Shown: positions 62,541 through 64,000 of the stretch, in pieces
How positions within the stretch are numbered: the stretch's first letter is position 1
Layout: each line of letters begins with the position of its first letter
Origin: Achromobacter deleyi
Lineage (GTDB): Bacteria > Pseudomonadota > Gammaproteobacteria > Burkholderiales > Burkholderiaceae_B
Direction: 5' to 3'
DNA length: 64,000 nucleotides
Assembly (NCBI RefSeq): GCF_902859705.1
Contig: NZ_CADIJO010000014.1
Location: 62,001-126,000 of the forward strand
Notes under the pieces: generated by a model
What the model was told of the DNA's origin: nothing
Database searches by the model: none
Seen by the model: the letters and a program-made list of their open reading frames with translations, nothing else
Program-made: the position numbers and the translations under genes

Positions 62541-63392
62541 TCACACTGCAAGACGCAGCGGATCAAAGGTCAGGTAGGCGTCGATCGGGTCGGGCTGCCC
62601 GCGCCGCGCGGGCGGCTCGGCCGACGTGCGTTGCAGGAACGCGCGGGTGCGTTCGCTGTCGGGATGGCTGAAGATGCGGGCCGGCGGGCCGTATTCCACG
62701 ATGCGGCCGGCCTCGGTGAAGTACACGGTGTCGCTGACTTCCTGCGCAAAGCGCATTTCGTGCGTCACCAGCACGCAGGTCAGGCCGTCGTTGACCAGGT
62801 CGCGGATCACGGTCAGCACCTCGCCGACCATTTCCGGGTCCAGCGCCGAGGTCACCTCGTCGAACAGGATCAGCTCGGGGCGCAGCGCCAGCGCCCGGGC
62901 GATCGCCACGCGCTGCTGCTGGCCGCCCGACAGTTCGCCCGGATAGGCGTTTTCCTTGTGGTCCATGCGCACCTTGGCCAGCAGTTCACGCGCCAGCGCC
63001 TGCGCCTGGGCGCGCGGCTGGCCATTGACCTTGATGGGCGAGATCACCAGGTTTTCCAGCACGCTCAGGTGCGGGAACAGGTTGTATTGCTGAAACACGA
63101 AGCCGACCCGCTTGCGCAGCGCGATCAGTTCGCTTTCGGATTTCAGGGCGTCGACCCGCACGCCGCCCACCTCGATTTCACCGCGTTGCGGGCGCAGCAG
63201 GCCGGTGATGCAGCGCAGGATGGTGGACTTGCCCGAGCCCGACGGGCCGATGATGGAAACGGCGTTGCCGGCCCGCACCTCGACGTCGATGCCCTTCAGG
63301 ACCTCGGTCTGGCCAAAGGCCAGGTGCACGTCCCGCAGGCGGACCAGCGGGGTGTCGGCGGCGGCGCGCGCGCCGGTGTCAGTGGTGCGCAT
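62541..63392 (-). CDS. Polar amino acid ABC transporter ATP-binding protein
   Basis: This is a 283-residue ATPase of the HisP/GlnQ/TcyC group. It has Walker A GPSGSGKST, VGFVFQQYNLFPHLSVLENL, signature LSGGQQQRVAIARAL, Walker B LILFDEVTSALDPEMVGE and H-loop LVTHEMRFAQEV. An N-terminal ~18-residue lead and a C-terminal extension after RTRAFLQR are present. It overlaps the permease gene by 14 bp. Given the downstream thiol dioxygenase and C-S lyase, the cargo is likely cystine or another sulfur amino acid, which is inference. Confidence 0.92.
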   Translation of the reverse strand: MRTTDTGARAAADTPLVRLRDVHLAFGQTEVLKGIDVEVRAGNAVSIIGPSGSGKSTILRCITGLLRPQRGEIEVGGVRVDALKSESELIALRKRVGFVFQQYNLFPHLSVLENLVISPIKVNGQPRAQAQALARELLAKVRMDHKENAYPGELSGGQQQRVAIARALALRPELILFDEVTSALDPEMVGEVLTVIRDLVNDGLTCVLVTHEMRFAQEVSDTVYFTEAGRIVEYGPPARIFSHPDSERTRAFLQRTSAEPPARRGQPDPIDAYLTFDPLRLAV

Positions 63393-64000
63393 AGCGTCGC
63401 TCCAGGTAGCGCGTCCAGCGCGAGATGGGATAGCAATAGGCGAAAAACAGCGCCAGTAGCGTGAAATAGACCAGCACGGTGAAATCGCTGCGCGCCACCG
63501 TGTTGCTGGCCACCGTGGCCGTGTCGACCAGGTCGTGCACCCCCACCAGCGAGGCCAGCGAGGTGCTCATGGTGATGCTGGCGTACAGGTTCATCCACGA
63601 CGGCAGCATGCGCCGCACGCACTGGGGCAGCACGATCATGCGCAGCACCTGGGTGCGGCGAAACGCCAGCGACTGCGCCGCCTCCCATTGCGCCTCGGGA
63701 ATCGACTGGATCGCGCCGCGAAAGATCTCGGCCACATTGGCGCTGGCCGGCAGGCCCAGCCCGATCACCACCTTGATCCAATCGGGAAACGGCAGGTTCC
63801 AGCGCCCCAGGTTCAGCTCGAACGGAAACACGTAGGTCGTGAAATACACCAGCACCAGGATCGGCGCGTTGCGAAACGCCAGCACATAGACGCGCGTCAG
63901 GCGCCGCAGCAGCACCGACGGCGACAAGGACAGCGCGCCGATCACCAGGCCCAGCGCGGTACCCAGCGCCATCGCCAGCACGCTGATCTGCACGTTCATG
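63379..64000 (-). CDS. Polar amino acid ABC transporter permease, cut by window edge
   Basis: This is an inner membrane permease of the HisM/GlnP family, of which 206 residues are visible up to the right edge. The segment NVQISVLAMALGTALGLVIG at the visible start usually lies some residues inside such proteins, so the true start is probably beyond the window. The EAA loop reads SIPEAQWEAAQSLAFRRTQV, and a late hydrophobic span and basic tail follow. It pairs with the ATPase gene it overlaps. The binding-protein gene is expected further right. Confidence 0.88.
   Translation of the reverse strand, partial: MNVQISVLAMALGTALGLVIGALSLSPSVLLRRLTRVYVLAFRNAPILVLVYFTTYVFPFELNLGRWNLPFPDWIKVVIGLGLPASANVAEIFRGAIQSIPEAQWEAAQSLAFRRTQVLRMIVLPQCVRRMLPSWMNLYASITMSTSLASLVGVHDLVDTATVASNTVARSDFTVLVYFTLLALFFAYCYPISRWTRYLERRYAHH

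Overview
The window looks like chromosome from a high-GC betaproteobacterium of the Alcaligenaceae, most likely Achromobacter or a close Bordetella relative. The evidence is the Bug-family tricarboxylate-type binding proteins, several LIV-type binding proteins, strong GC codon bias, and a Vi-antigen-type capsule locus ending in a pectate-lyase-like gene. Such Vi loci are reported from Achromobacter. No rRNA, tRNA, CRISPR array or intact insertion sequence was seen.

Layout. 1-126 is one copy of an unusual dispersed palindromic repeat. 240-5177 is a complete branched-chain amino acid ABC operon (livJHMGF, leftward). 5577-6961 holds proC and a VUT/YhhQ transporter. 7050-11524 is the glycerol-3-phosphate importer ugpBAEC behind a candidate Pho box. 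11606-15781 is a leftward group: an RstAB-like two-component system, a degenerate serine beta-lactamase-like lipoprotein and a MipA/OmpV outer membrane protein. 15993-18006 holds an orphan LIV-type binding protein and a small alpha/beta hydrolase.

18020-31476 is a nine-gene leftward Vi-capsule operon: tviB-tviD-tviE-vexA-vexB-vexC-vexD-vexE-vexL. It has three striking features. No tviC epimerase is present, the VexC export ATPase has lost every recognisable catalytic motif, and VexB carries an N-terminal extension of about 195 residues. An AT-rich leader of about 560 bp precedes it.

32114-36291 is housekeeping and stress defence (dps, oxyR, recG, ridA). 36380-42750 holds catabolic accessory genes with LysR regulators (AtuA-like pair, Bug protein, RidA-like protein, old yellow enzyme). 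42838-47541 holds fpr and the ferric-iron importer fbpABC, divergent across a region with Fur-like sites. 49100-50871 is an rtcB-prfH RNA-repair and ribosome-rescue pair preceded by a 16-codon leader ORF. 50983-53810 has two pirins and a divergent LysR gene. 53848-54524 holds two more copies of the palindromic repeat. 54575-64000 is a leftward sulfur block: YeeE/YedE permease, periplasmic rhodanese, a thiol-dioxygenase/four-rhodanese fusion, a CysB-like regulator, a VOC protein, a PLP-dependent C-S lyase-type enzyme, a second thiol dioxygenase and an amino-acid ABC importer that runs off the right edge.

The strongest leads are the repeat family and VexC. In the repeat family the core is conserved, but each copy is enclosed by its own long, perfectly complementary and locus-specific stem. 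VexC looks like a catalytically dead ABC subunit inside an otherwise complete capsule exporter. All calls were made by eye from the sequence; no search was run.
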